The notes beneath the pieces were generated by a model. It made no database searches and was not told the origin of the DNA. It saw nothing but the letters and a program-made list of their open reading frames with translations. Shown here in pieces: positions 20,407 through 30,837 of a stretch of 64,000 nt of DNA. Source of the stretch: Microglena sp. YARC (Eukaryota > Chlorophyta > Chlorophyceae > Chlamydomonadales > Chlamydomonadaceae); assembly GCA_022414725.1 (NCBI GenBank), contig CM039462.1, positions 57,122,535 to 57,186,534 of the forward strand, in the 5' to 3' direction. Position 1 is the stretch's first letter; every line of letters begins with the position of its first letter. Made by a program: the position numbers and the translations under genes.

Positions 20407-20992
20407 CCCAGACCAGTCTTATAGGTTTTCACTTTGCTTCCAGTTGTCTTTCTTCTTTTCGGGTTGCCACCCTTCCTTTGGCTTGTTTTCGCAGTTTCTC
20501 CCTTAGTTTGCTTCCCCTAGTTCAGTTTCTGCCCCTCGTTTCCTCCTTAGTTTCCCCCTTAGTTTCTTCCTAAGTCCCCTCCCCCCCCCCCCCCCCCCTT
20601 CCCCCTTTTTTTCTCTTAGTTTCTCGCATAGCTTTCCTTTTAGTCCTCCTTAATTTGCATCTCCTCTTTCGGTCTTCTGATCCAGTAATCCAGTTGCAAT
20701 GTTTTCGCCCCCCCCCCCCCCCCCTTTAAAAGGCCTTTTTTCTTAGCAGTCCTAGCCCCTTCTCTTGGCTCCCTGTTTTGGGCTTCTTCCTTGCCTCTTT
20801 GGTGTGTTTGTCTTCTGTTCCTGTCCTCCTTTGTCCCTTTAGTCGCCCAGGTGGTGTCCGTCCCATTGCTGTCCTTTGCCGTTCTTTTCTTTTTCTTTGT
20901 TTTTTTTCTCCTTGGTCACACAGAGCTAGGTTTTATCAGTTGCCACTTTTCCTGGTTCCCCCCTTTTAAAAAAAAAAAAAAAAAAAAAAAAA
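20407..20992 (+). mobile_element. Family B 3' UTR with poly(A)
   Basis: Begins inside the family B 3' UTR (GACCAGTCTTATAGG) immediately after the Copia LTR, contains long C tracts at 20580-20598 and 20708-20725, and ends with poly(A) 20968-20992. It meets a minus-strand family B copy tail-to-tail after six bases, forming a long inverted repeat. Confidence 0.85.
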
Positions 20993-20998
20993 GGGGTA

Positions 20999-22035
20999 TT
21001 TTTTTTTTTTACAACCAGGAAAAGGCGCAACTGATAAAACCTAGCCCTTGGAGACCAAGGAGAAAAGACCAAAGAAAAAAAAATGAAATGCTAAGGTACA
21101 GCTAAGGGACAGACACCACCTGGGCGACTAAAGGGACAAAGGAGGATAGGAACAGAAGACAAACAAACTTGAGAGGCAAGGAAGAAGCCCAAAACAGGAA
21201 GCCCAAGAGAAGGGGCTAGGACCACTAAGAAAAAAACCTATGAAGGGGGGGGCCAAAACATTGCAACCTCTAACAGTCACTGGATCAGAAGACTGAAAGA
21301 GAGGATGCAAACTAAGGATGACTAAAAGGAGAACTATGCGAGAAACTAAGAGAAAAAAGGGGAGGAGGGGGGGGGGGGGGGGGGGGGAACTAAGGAGGCA
21401 ACTAAGGGTGAAAAATGAATAAAGGGAAGCAAACTTAGGAAGAAACTGCAAAAACAAGCCAAAAGCAAGGCAACCAGAAAAGAAGAAAGACAACTGGAAG
21501 CAAAGCGAAACCCTAAAAGACTGGTCTAGGCAGGTAAACAACAGGAATGAAGACAGAGACAGTATCAAGATCTAGATCTTGATCTGGTTCTTAGCTCAGA
21601 TCTGGACCTTGATCTTGGTCCAGATCTAGCCCTAGATCTGGAACGTGGTCGTGAGCTGTGTCCAAATCTGGAACCTGATCCTGATCTGGGGCAGGGTCTT
21701 GATCTTGGGCTTGGGCTGGATCTAAGTCAGGGTCAAGATCAGGGTCTAGAGCTGTGGCTTGGGCTGGGTCTGGGTCAGGGTCTAGAGCAGGTTCTAGATC
21801 CGGGGAATGGGCTGGATCTGGGTCAGGGTCTGGATCAAGGTTTGTATCTAGGGCTTGGACTGGGTCTGGGTCTTGGTCTGGGTCTGGCATTGGGTCTGGG
21901 ATTGTAGGGAGCGCTGGGACCAAGTGGATTTTCATTTCCATGGTGCGGGTATCAGGCTCCTTGTCACCGGGATTGACGCCAATCATGGTGCAAAAGATCG
22001 GGGGGGTGGCCCATAAGATTGCAAAGGAAGCCACT
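20999..22035 (-). mobile_element. Family B fragment: C-terminal tail and 3' UTR
   Basis: Poly(T) 20999-21010, then the 3' UTR in minus orientation (the hairpin is partly deleted: the CCCTTTGT arm is missing), a G tract at about 21367-21387, and ORF2 end with Asp/Pro tail (21591-21960). It is cut by a family A insertion at 22036 after GCCACT. Confidence 0.83.
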
Positions 22036-22444
22036 AATGCCCTGATGCACTGGTCTGTTACAGGAGTGATGCCCTGCAGTGTTTTTTATCTTTTATCAGC
22101 AAGACCTTCGGATGTATGCTTTTCCTTCTTTTTCCTTGTTGCTCTTGGAGGTTACAGTGGTGTTTTGTTGGTTGGGGAGGAACAGTGTTGCTTGGAGATG
22201 GGGGTGGTGCTCGGAAGGCCCTTTGTCCTTTGTCCTCCTAGTAATTAGTTTGTGTCCCTCGTTCTTTTGTCCCCTAGTCTTTTTGTCTTTTGTCTTGGAT
22301 CATTTGTCTAAGCGGACTTTTGGTCCATGTCCTCTAGTCTTCTTCTTTGGTTTTTCTTCCTCGGTCACATAGGGCTAGGTTTTATCAGATGTTCCCATTC
22401 CTGGTTCCTCCCTATGTAAAAAAAAAAAAAAAAAAAAAAAAAAA
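22036..22444 (+). mobile_element. Truncated family A insertion
   Basis: About 380 nt of the family A 3' part with hairpin, and poly(A) 22418-22444. It splits family B ORF2; ACT is shared at both borders. Confidence 0.82.
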
Positions 22445-22637
22445 CTGTTAGAGAGCAATCTAGGCCACGCCACCAATCTTGACAGAAGGCGCAATTATCA
22501 AGGTATCGAAGATCCGTTTGGGTGCGTATCCAGTCCCTGGCGATGGCTTGGTGAAGGTAGCCTTGTGGTGAAGGGGCTCAGAATGGTCCAGTCTGTTAGC
22601 CCGGGATAAACGGACTTGCTATATAAGGTGGTTATAC
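22445..22637 (-). pseudogene. Family B ORF2 C-terminal fragment
   Basis: Continuation of 20999-22035 (ACCAATCTTGACAGAAGG region) to the position just before the CCHC-like motif; the other part is missing. It is interrupted by a family A insertion at 22638. Confidence 0.78.
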
Positions 22638-22956
22638 TTTTTTTTTTTTTTTTACATCGGGAGGAACCAGGTAAGGGAACATCTGATAAAACCTAGCCCT
22701 ATGTGATCAAGGAAGAAATCCAAAGAAGAAGACTAAAGAACTCGGAGCAAAAGTGCGTTAAGACAAATGATCCGAAGACAAAAGACAAAACAATTAGGGG
22801 ACAAAAGAACGAGGGACACGAACTAGTTACTAAGAGGACAAAGGATAAAGAGCCTTCCGAACACCACCCACACCTCAAAGCAACACTGTTCCTCCCCAAC
22901 CAACAAAACACCACAGCATCCTCCAAGAGCAACACAGAAAAATATGGAAAGGCATA
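22638..22956 (-). mobile_element. Truncated family A insertion
   Basis: Poly(T) 22638-22653, 3' hairpin (one arm ACATCGGG) and about 280 nt of family A. ATAC at both borders may be a short target duplication. Confidence 0.8.
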
Positions 22957-22987
22957 CCTTAGTTTCCCCCCCAGTTGCTTCCTTAGT

Positions 22988-23026
<39 letters not shown>

Positions 23027-23412
23027 CCCCCTTTTTTCTTTTAGTTTCTCGCATAGTTTTCCTTCTCGTCCTCCTTAGTTTGCATCTCCTCTTTCAGTCT
23101 TCTGATCTGGTGACTGTTAGAGATTGCAATGTTTTGGCCCCCCCCTTCATAGGTCTTTTTTCTTAGTGGTCCTAGCCCCTTCTCTTGGGCTTCCTGTTTT
23201 GGGCTTCTTCCTTGCCTCTCTGGTTTGTTTGTCTTCTGTTCCTGTCCTCCTTTGTCCCTTACGTCGCCCAGGTGGTGTCCGTCCCTTAGCTGTCCCTTAG
23301 CCGTTCTTGTCTTTTTCTTTGGTATTTTCTCCTTGGTCACAAAGGGCTAGGTTTTATCAGTTGCGCCTTTTCCTGGTTCCCCCCTTTGTAAAAAAAAAAA
23401 AAAAAAAAAAAA
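22957..23412 (+). mobile_element. Family B 3' UTR copy with a very long C tract
   Basis: 5'-truncated family B 3' UTR. The C tract at about 22989-23023 is the longest in the window. Hairpin and poly(A) 23390-23412 follow. Confidence 0.83.
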
Positions 23413-23675
23413 GTAGCCTTGCTGTATCGACCCTACTTCCGAGAGTAGGAAGGGGGTGGTGAGGTTCGATTCCTCAGTATTTTGGCGTCCAGGCCCTAAG
23501 CAAACCTTGCAGGGAAATACTGTCGGATTTCTGCCCTCGTGGTGGTTGTCTAGTTATGGCTCCTTGATTCCGCTTCTAACGACCATGGCAGGGATCTTGT
23601 CTGCCGTGGTCACTCAGGAAGTGGCAATTTTGATAAATGTAGGCGAAGGTCACAATTTGCAGCGGAACTACAGAT
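23413..23675. other. Unassigned 263-bp segment with a tRNA T-arm-like hairpin
   Basis: This matches none of the other repeats in the window. It contains a hairpin CCTACT/AGTAGG at about 23431-23448 and, shortly after, TGAGG-TTCGATT-CCTCA, a perfect 5-bp T-arm with an exact B box GGTTCGATTCC. No A box or acceptor stem is seen. It could be a piece of unique DNA left between LINE insertions. Confidence 0.4.
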
Positions 23676-24585
23676 AAAGAGCTTGGCTTACCAGGCTGGT
23701 TGCTTCATTCTGACCTCACTCAAGCTCATGATTCTGTCAACAGGGGATGGCTCCTCAAGACAATGTCAGCCATGGGATTCAATAGTGCGCGCATCACAGA
23801 TCTTGACCTTGACCTAGATCCAGCCCAAGCCAAAGATCAAGACCCTGCCCCAGAGCAGGATCAGGTTCCAGATTTGGACACAGCACACGACAACGTTCCA
23901 GATCAGGGGCTAGATCTGGACCAAGATCAAGGTCCAGATCTGCGCTAAGATCCAGATCAAGATCTAGATCTTGATACTGTCTCTGTCTTCATTCCTGTTG
24001 TTTACCTGCCCATACCAGTCTTTTAGGTTTTCGCTTTGCTTCCAGTTGTCTTTCTTCTTTTCTGGTTGCCTCCCTGCTTTTGGCTTGTTTTTTGCAGTTT
24101 CTCCCCTTAGTTGCTTCCCCTAGTTCAGTTTCCACCCTTAGTTGCCTCCTTAGTTTCCCCCTCAGTTGCCTCCTTAGCCCCCCCCCCCCCCCCCCCCCCC
24201 CCCTTTTTCTCTTAGTTTCTCGCATAGTTTTCCTTTTAGTCCTCCTTAGTTTGCATCTCCTCTTTCAGTCTTCTGATCCGGTGACTGTTAGAGGTTGCAA
24301 TGTTATGGCCCCCCCCTTCATAGGTCTTTTTTCTTAGTAGTCCTAGCCCCTTCTCTTGGGCTTCCTGTTTTTGGCTTCTTCCTTGCCTCTCTGGTTTGTT
24401 TGTCTTCTGTTCCTGTCCTCCTTTGTCCCTTACATCGCCCAGGTGGTGTCCGTCCCTTTGCTGTCCCTTAGCCGTTCTTGTCTTTTCCTTTGGTCATTCC
24501 TCCTTGGTCAAAAAGGGCTAGGTTTTATCAGTTGCGCCTTTTCCAGGTTCCCCCCTTTATAAACAAAAAAAAAAAAAAAAAAAAA
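23676..24585 (+). mobile_element. Family B copy with RT fragment fused to the tail
   Basis: A 120-bp RT motif A segment (23676-23797) is joined directly to the Asp/Pro tail (23798-23945), followed by a complete 3' UTR and poly(A) 24565-24585. Most of RT and the C-terminal domain are deleted. It meets the long minus-strand family B copy tail-to-tail at 24586. Confidence 0.85.
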
Positions 24586-25087
24586 TCACGCGCAGACACC
24601 ACCTGGGCGACGTACCGGACAAAGGAGGACAGGAACAGAAGACAAACAAACCAGAGAGGCAAGGAAGAAGCCAAAAACAGAAGCCCAAGAGAAGGGGCTA
24701 GGACCACTAAGAAAAAAAAACTATGAAGGGGGGGGCCATAACATTGCAACCTCTAACAGTCACCGGATCAGAAGACTGAAAGAGGAGATGCAAACTAGGG
24801 AGGACGAAAAGGAAAACTAAGCGGGAAACTAAAGAGAAAAAAGGGGGGGAGGGGGGGGAGGGGGGGGGAACTAAGGAAGCAACTGGGGGGAAACTAAGGA
24901 GGCAACTAAGGGTGGAAACTGAACTAGGGTAAGCAAACTATGGGAGAAACTGCAAAAACAAGCCAAAAGCAGGGAGGCAACCAGAAAAGAAGAAAGACAA
25001 CTGGAAGCAAAGCGAAACCCTAAAAGACTGGTCTGGGCAGGTAAACAACAGGAATGAGGACAGTGACAGTATCAAGATCTAGATCTT
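24586..25087 (-). repeat. 3' UTR of the long family B copy
   Basis: Non-coding, C-rich on the minus strand, with the motif series TTAGTTTCCCCC and TTAGTTGCC repeated. It lacks the last roughly 90 nt, including the terminal hairpin, which were lost at the junction with the plus-strand copy ending at 24585. Confidence 0.8.
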
Positions 25088-26266
25088 GATCTGGATCTTA
25101 GCGCAGATCTGGACCTTGATCTCGGTCCAGATCTAGACCCAGATCTGGAATGTTGTCGTGAGCTGTGTCCAAATCTGGAACCTGGTCTTGATCTGGGGCA
25201 GGGTCTTGATCTTTGGCTTGGGCTGGATCTAGGTCAGGGTCAAGATCAGGGCCTAGAGCTGTGGCTTGGGCTGGACCTAGGTCAAGGTCTAGAACAGGGC
25301 CTAGAGCTAAGGCTTGGGCTGGGTCTGGGTAAGGGTGTAGAGCAGGGTCTAGATCCGGGGAATGGGCTGGATCTGGGTCAAGGTCTAGGCTTGGGCCGGG
25401 TTTGGATTTGGGTCTGGGATTGGGTCTGGGAGCACTGTGGCCATGGGGATTATTATTTCCATGGTGCGGGTATCAGGCTCCTGGTCACCGGGAGTGACCC
25501 CAATCATGGTGCAAAAGATCGGGGGGGTGGCCCATAAGATTCCAAAGGAAGCCACAGCGAGAGAGCAATCTAGGCCACGCCACCAATCTTGACAGAAGGC
25601 GCCATTATCAAGGTGTCGAACATCCGTCTGGGTGCGCATCCAGTCCCTGGCGATGGCTTGGTGAAGGTGGCCAAGGGCAAGGCAGATAGCCTTGTGGTGA
25701 AGGGGCTCAGAATGGCCCAGTCTGTCAGCCCGGGACGAACGGACCTGCCATATCGCGCCCAAGGGAGATATACGCAGGAAGGACCGAAATCGTAGGGTAG
25801 AGGGAGGAGGGGGTGTCCCGGGCCAAAGGGTGATGTCGTCACCGAGGAGGAAGAAGGGGCAACGAGGAAGGCGCTGCCCACCGGTGAGGGTCTCCCAAGT
25901 GGAAAGGAGCCAGTCTATGACAGGGGCAAAATCAGGGCATTCCAAGAAAGCGTGAGACATGGTGTCAGCAGTGTGCAGTTGCAAGCAGTCTGGGCTGGAG
26001 CAGACTATGGAGGGGAGGTCGTCTTGGTTGACCCGTTGGAAGCGTCCTTGTACATGGGCAAGGAATGCATCGCAGCCCAGGTTTCCATGAAGCAAGCTCC
26101 AGCAAGTGATGGTATAAGGACGGTGGAGAGTCTTGTCTGCGGGGCGTACCCACACCTGCGAAAAGCCTGCACGTACAGGGAGGGAGACTTGAGGTTCGTC
26201 CTGTCTTTGAGCAGTTCTCTCCGCCGGGCCTGGACGGGGGGGCGGACACGTTGTAAGTCCACCCAA
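25088..26266 (-). pseudogene. Family B ORF2 C-terminus: CCHC-like motif and Asp/Pro tail
   Basis: Residues from PSRPGPAERTAQRQDEP contain CSSPDC ... HAFLEC (CX4C...HX4C), the C-terminal cysteine-rich region of L1-type ORF2 that usually helps bind RNA, then WLLSTWETLTGG and the post-motif region FCQDWWRGLDC. It is followed by a long Asp-Pro-rich tail (DPDPAQA-like units) down to about 25088. A one-base deletion in a G run at about 26236-26242 separates it from the upstream part at 26005-27411; the copy at 8331-9185 has no such break. Confidence 0.85.
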
Positions 26267-27411
26267 GCGTTCTGTGGGAGGTCTTCAGGGGAGGGGACTG
26301 GAATAGGGGTGACAACGAGCGCTCTCTCTGTTGCTGAGGTAATCCATCGGGATTCAAGACCACGGAGGCCTCGCAGGTCAGGGTTAGTGCTAGGGTGAGT
26401 GTCCAAGGTGGAGGGGGGTAGAATGCTCCACAGCCTGGGCCAAGCAGCACGTTCCTCGGTATAACTTGTCACAAAATGGTGGGAACTGGGGCTTTGTTGC
26501 ATGATATGTTGGTGAAGAAGGGCCTGCCGTGCATGGCGCACAGAGAGTTCAAGAAGGTTCACCTCAGTATCATCATGGAGGTGGAGACCCCATGTTGTTG
26601 GGTCCAGTTGGAGGTCCTCACAAAGACCAACCGGCCATGGTTCCAAGAGCTCTTGCCTCTGGTGGGGGGAGAGGCCTTGCTGGATCAGCTGCTCCTTAAA
26701 GTCTGCCCGTAACCATGCTTCTCGAGGTTTCTTGCGTAGGGTGATGAGGGCAGCTTGGGAGTGTCCCTGGGGGGGAAGGTCAGGAAGGGTGAGAGGGTGT
26801 AACCGGCCACATGGCAAGACCTCCCAAAGACGGTCCTCTCCAGTGAGGGGATCTGGCCCCTCTGCAAGGGGACCAGCAGGGGCCACAGTGGGATAGAGCT
26901 TCCATTTGGGAGGTGGAAGTTCAGGAAGGAGGACAGCATCCCGCCAGGGGTCTGGCAGAGAGGAGAGGATGAAGTCAAGGTCTTGGACAGCAGCGGGAGG
27001 GAGGTGAGCTCGTTGTTGATGAGCTGAGCGGATGTCCTTGAGACGGTGCCACGATAGTGCTTGTGAGGAGAGCACTTGGTTTGAGAGGATGGGCATGGAC
27101 AGAAAAGGAGGGGTGTTGTTGAAGGTGGTTTCCAGAAGGATGGATTGCAGGCACTGCATGGGCGGAGCGATAATTCTACGAATGTTCAGAAGGAGAAAAG
27201 CCTCTGCACTTTCCCGGGCCAAGTAGGTGGTGATTGAGGCGATGTCCACAGAAGACGGGGCGGTAACCAGGGCATGGTATCCACTTGCCTGACCTGGAGG
27301 AAGGCGCACAGCCCGTGAATTCTTGTGACGGTAGCTGTTGCCAGGGGTGAGCTGTGTAACTGAAGAGGAGCCATGTGGTCTTGGCCAGCATAGCTGCCGA
27401 GTGGGAAGCAA
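26005..27411 (-). pseudogene. Family B ORF2 region between RT and the CCHC-like motif
   Basis: 468 codons read openly on the minus strand. They carry the Leu/Pro-rich connecting region of ORF2 between RT thumb and C-terminal domain (RIIAPPMQCLQSILLETTF, then LPDPWRDAVLLPELPPPKWKLYP). No independent fold is recognisable by eye. The true frame leaves this ORF near 26240 because of the one-base deletion. Its N-terminus is cut by the family B tail insertion at 27415-27546, so the ATG at 27411 is not native. Confidence 0.8.
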
Positions 27412-27414
27412 GAT

Positions 27415-27546
27415 TATTTTTTTTATTTTATTTTTACAAAGGGGGGAACCAGGAAAAAGCGCAACTGATTAAACCTAGCCCTTTGTGACCAAGGAGAAAA
27501 GACCAAAGAAAAAGACATGAACGGCTAAGGGACAGCTAAGGGACAG
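27415..27546 (-). mobile_element. Short family B tail insertion
   Basis: An interrupted poly(T), the ACAAAGG-type hairpin and about 70 more nt of 3' UTR, flanked by the 5-bp duplication AAGAT (27410-27414 and 27547-27551). Confidence 0.85.
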
Positions 27547-28623
27547 AAGATGGGGTACAGCAAGCCCTCCTCGATGAAAAGGAAGGGCGGCTGTCCCGAA
27601 GCGGGGGAAAAGGTGTCTTGGACGTGGTGATTCCTCCTCCTGCAGGCTAGAGGTTGCAACAAAGGCATTGAGAGAAGATTGCAACTCCTGGCGGAGAGGC
27701 GCTGGTGGTAATGCAAAGTTAGCCTGTAAGATGAACTTGGAAGCCAAGCATTGCATAGCAACATGCGCCCTTCCAATAACATTGAGATTGCGTGAGAGCC
27801 ATGGAGCTGCCGCACGTGAGATGCTATGGGGCATTTTTTTTTTTTTTTTGTGCTGGTTGGCTGCAGCCTTGCAAAGGGCAGTGTCTGCACCGAACGGCAC
27901 GCCCAGCAATCTGTGAGGTGTGTCTGGGGGATGGAGGTGGTAGCCAGTCAAGTGATGTGTGCCAAGGGCGGGGTCCAGGTCTGCAGGGAGGGGTATGTCT
28001 GGGGGAAGTTCAAGAAGCAGAAGACGGGTCTTGGGAACAGACTGGGCGGGTAAGCCAGCCGAATTGGCTACGATGTATGTCTCCAGGATGATAGGCCTAT
28101 CTGTGGCTGGGTTGAGGACAAAGTGCTTGCCATCGTCAGCAAACGATAGGGTGGCAGGGGCCAACTCTCCTGAGGGAAGACGGAAGGATTGCAGAGTTCC
28201 ACAAGATCTCAGTTGGTAATTGTAGGTGATGAAGGGCTCAAAGATGATGACCCATTGATTACCGCTCAAGGCCCCACCCTGAGAGAAGCCGGAAGTGTTG
28301 GGGAAGGAGGTAGTGAAGAAACCGTTGAGACGCACTCGCGTAGAGCTGCCATTCATGAGGATATCGCACCAGCGCGTGATGCCTGTACTATTGAATCCCA
28401 TGGCTGACATTGTCTTGAGGAGCCATCCCCTGTTGACAGAATCATAAGCTTTAGTGAGGTCAGAATGCAGCAACCAGCCTGGTAAGCCAAGCTCTTTCAA
28501 GCGCGCAGCCAAGCCTAGGTGATAGCGGATGTTGTCACTGATGTCTCTACCACGGAGGAAAGCTGATTGAGTGACGTCGATGAGATATTCCAGTGGGCGT
28601 TGCAGCCGGTGAGCCATGATCAA
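27475..28623 (-). pseudogene. Family B reverse transcriptase core
   Basis: L1-type RT: DVTQSAFLRGRDISDNIRY (motif 2a region), DLTKAYDSVNRGWLL with the motif A Asp, QGGALSGNQ (motif B), SFADDGKHFVL (motif C, FADD) and LLGVPFGAD (motif D/E region). It would copy RNA at a nicked target. The first Met is internal; the RT domain begins upstream of 28700 (GTICLLHKTGQPQDS). Five in-frame Lys at about 27835-27849 come from a pure poly(A) insertion. The last 25 codons run into the 27415-27546 insertion and are not native. Confidence 0.9.
27835..27849 (-). mobile_element. Pure poly(A) insertion in RT
   Basis: Fifteen extra T on the plus strand interrupt GGGGCAT/GTGCTGG, which is continuous in the plus copy near 14521-14530. 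The length is a multiple of three and adds five Lys without shifting the frame. No family sequence accompanies it. Confidence 0.75.
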
Positions 28624-28866
28624 AAGGATCAGCTTAAGGTCGCAATTTAGAAGGGTGATAGGACGGTAACCTGCGAGGGAGTCTTGGGGCTGGCCAGTCT
28701 TGTGAAGAAGGCAGATGGTTCCCTGAAGGAGGGGTGCTAGGGGGGCCGTATTAACTTGATCTTGGAAGGCAGAGTTGAAAACCCTTTAAAGTATCGGGGA
28801 CAGTTCTGCATGGAACGCATTGTAGACTTCAAAGGGAAGTCCGTCATAACACGTCGTAATAAATAA

Positions 28867-29222
28867 AGTTTTCCTTTTCGTCCTCCTTAGTTTGCATCTC
28901 CTCTTTCAGTCTTCTGATCCGGTGACTGTTAGAGGTTGCAATGTTATGGCCCCCCCCTTCATAGGTCTTTTTTCTTAGTAGTACTAGCCCTTTCTCTTGG
29001 GCTTCCTGTTTTTGGCTTCTTCCTTGCCTCTCTGGTTTGTTTGTTTTCTGTTCCTGTCCTCCTTTGTCCCTTACATTGCCCAGGTGGTGTCCGTCCCTTA
29101 GCTGTCCCTTAGCCGTTCTTGTTTTTTTCTTTGGTCTTTCCTCCTTGGTAACAAAGGGCTAGGTTTTATCAGTTGCGCCTTTTCCTGGTTCCCCCCTTTG
29201 TAAAAAAAAAAAAAAAAAAAAA
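28867..29222 (+). mobile_element. Truncated family B tail inserted in family B ORF2
   Basis: 3' UTR from TTTTCCTTTTCGTCC through hairpin to poly(A) 29202-29222, opposite in orientation to its host. The host ORF2 is thereby cut just upstream of RT. Confidence 0.85.
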
Positions 29223-29907
29223 CCTGGGCTAGAGCCTCGAGAAGCAGAGCGGATGGCAAGGTCCATCTCCTCTGATGTGATCAGGCCATCGCCATTGACA
29301 CCTTCTGCAAGGGCTGCATTACTAGGGGGGAGGGGACGAGGGAGGGATGTGAGCAGAAGATCCTGGCTAGCCTGGTTGATGTGAGGTTTTTGACGGTACA
29401 GTCCAAAGGAGGAATCAGCACTATAAAAGTCCCGAGCATACTCCAGTCCTATGTTGACTCCTATCATTGAAGAGAGGTCAGCCACAGAAAGGGGGTGATG
29501 CTGGGGTGGCCCTGGAGGGCTGGATAAGCTTGATGTGGACTGGGGTGAGGGGAAACGGGAATGGTGGTGGAAGTAGAAGGAAGATGAATCCCCAAAAGTG
29601 TGCTCGAGGATAGGTAGAGCTTTGAGCATTCGAGCAAGGAGTTGCTGCCAAGCGAGTGTTGCTGCTAATGCCTTAGCCTTGGCTATGTTGAGGCGTGCCA
29701 GAAAAGAAATTGCATCGGGGGAGAAATGCACATGTGAGAATTCCTGCCGGGCGTCGTCCTCTGCTAAGCGGACGGCACGCTGGCGGGAACGGCGATGCTT
29801 CTTGTAAATGGCCCAACTGCTGGTGCGAATAACCTCCTTCATGTTGTCCCATTTTGTGACGATGTCTGAATCGGGTAAGAGATTTAGGAGGAGGGATTGC
29901 GAAGCGA
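29223..29907 (-). pseudogene. Family B ORF2 linker between endonuclease and RT
   Basis: Encodes a basic, helical region (TSSWAIYKKHRRSRQRAVRL) followed by DGLITSEEMDLAIRS just before RT. It matches 11040-11720 on the plus strand. The C-terminal residues of the open frame run into the 28867-29222 insertion. Upstream it is separated from the endonuclease by the small insertion at 29908-29960. Confidence 0.82.
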
Positions 29908-30837
29908 TTTTTGTTTTTTTTTTTTTTTTTTTATCAAGGGGGGAACCAGGAAAAGGCGCATGTTCTTGAGCTCATCACAAGCTTCTGGAATGTTGAGGAG
30001 GAGGAGGGGGAACCCTTGCAGCCCTTGGCCCTTGGGTGGAGCGTGGCCTAGGAAGGAGAGGTTTATAGACACAGGGCGGTGGTCACAGATAAAGCCAGAG
30101 GTAGGGAGAATGGAGGAAGTGGCTGTGAAGAGGGCTAGGAGGGAGTCTGAAGCGAGCCAGCGGTCAAGCCTACCGCCCGATGAGGCTGGGATGCTCCAAT
30201 GTGTGAAGTCTTTTGCAGTCGGGTGCTCGTTCCTCCAGATGTCTTGAAGGCTGTAGGTATTCATGATGTCTGCAAGGGGAGGTGCCCCCTGCATGCGACT
30301 CATGGGGTCAATATTGAGTCTGTGAGGAGGGTAGACTGCATCGAGGGGGTCAAGAATGCAGTTGAAGTCACCAACAACGAGAAGGAGGCGTCCTTCAGTG
30401 GGAAGGTTGGGACACACGCAGTTGAAATAATAGTCTTCTCTGTCAGCAGCTTGGGCCGGAGCATAGACGCACAAAATGGTGATGACGGAGTCACCAATGA
30501 AAGCATCGATGCCTAGGATGCAGCCTGTTGGACCCAGGATGGGTCTTAGGACGGGATCTATGATGGGGCAGTGAGGGCTTAATATCAGGATGATGCCTTC
30601 AGTAAGCCCTGTAGCAGGGCAGAAGAAAAATCTTGCGCCTGGCCAGATTTCCCCCGCGCCTGGGAGGTGTTGAAGAAGGTCCTCGGGTGATGAGGTTGTC
30701 CTTACTTCAGTGAGCACTGCCATATCCACTCGCGTTTCTCGAAGCCAAGAAATGTGCTCAAAGAGTTTAAGGGGTGTAAGTCCTTGTGCGTTGGTGCAGA
30801 CAAAGGTACTCCCAGGAGGGGCATGCTGTGTATTCAT
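29884..30837 (-). pseudogene. Family B ORF2 N-terminus: apurinic/apyrimidinic-type endonuclease
   Basis: An exonuclease-endonuclease-phosphatase fold endonuclease that nicks target DNA for LINE insertion. Motifs in order: TNAQGL (Asn), VLTEVRTT (catalytic Glu), CVYAPAQ (Tyr), VVGDFNCILDP (Asp/Asn), SGGRLDRWLAS (Arg-x-Asp) and SGFICDHRPV, where the usual SDH is CDH. The start ATG at 30837 overlaps the ORF1 stop in ATGA. The C-terminal residues after CDELKN derive from the 29908-29960 insertion, which breaks the frame. A full-length product would exceed 1300 residues. Confidence 0.92.
29908..29960 (-). mobile_element. Ultra-short family B tail (27 nt plus poly(A))
   Basis: Plus strand: poly(T) with one G, then ATCAAGGGGGGAACCAGG and AAAAGGCGCA. 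This is only the 3' half of the terminal hairpin. It breaks GCGAAGCGATGATGTTC, which is continuous in the plus copy near 11055-11070. It is the smallest tail insertion seen here that still carries family sequence. Confidence 0.8.

Noticed and set aside
14660..20411. Short target duplication around the minus-strand Copia
   Set aside because: Pentamers CCTCT and CCCAG share only the first two bases and the flanks derive from different parts of family B.
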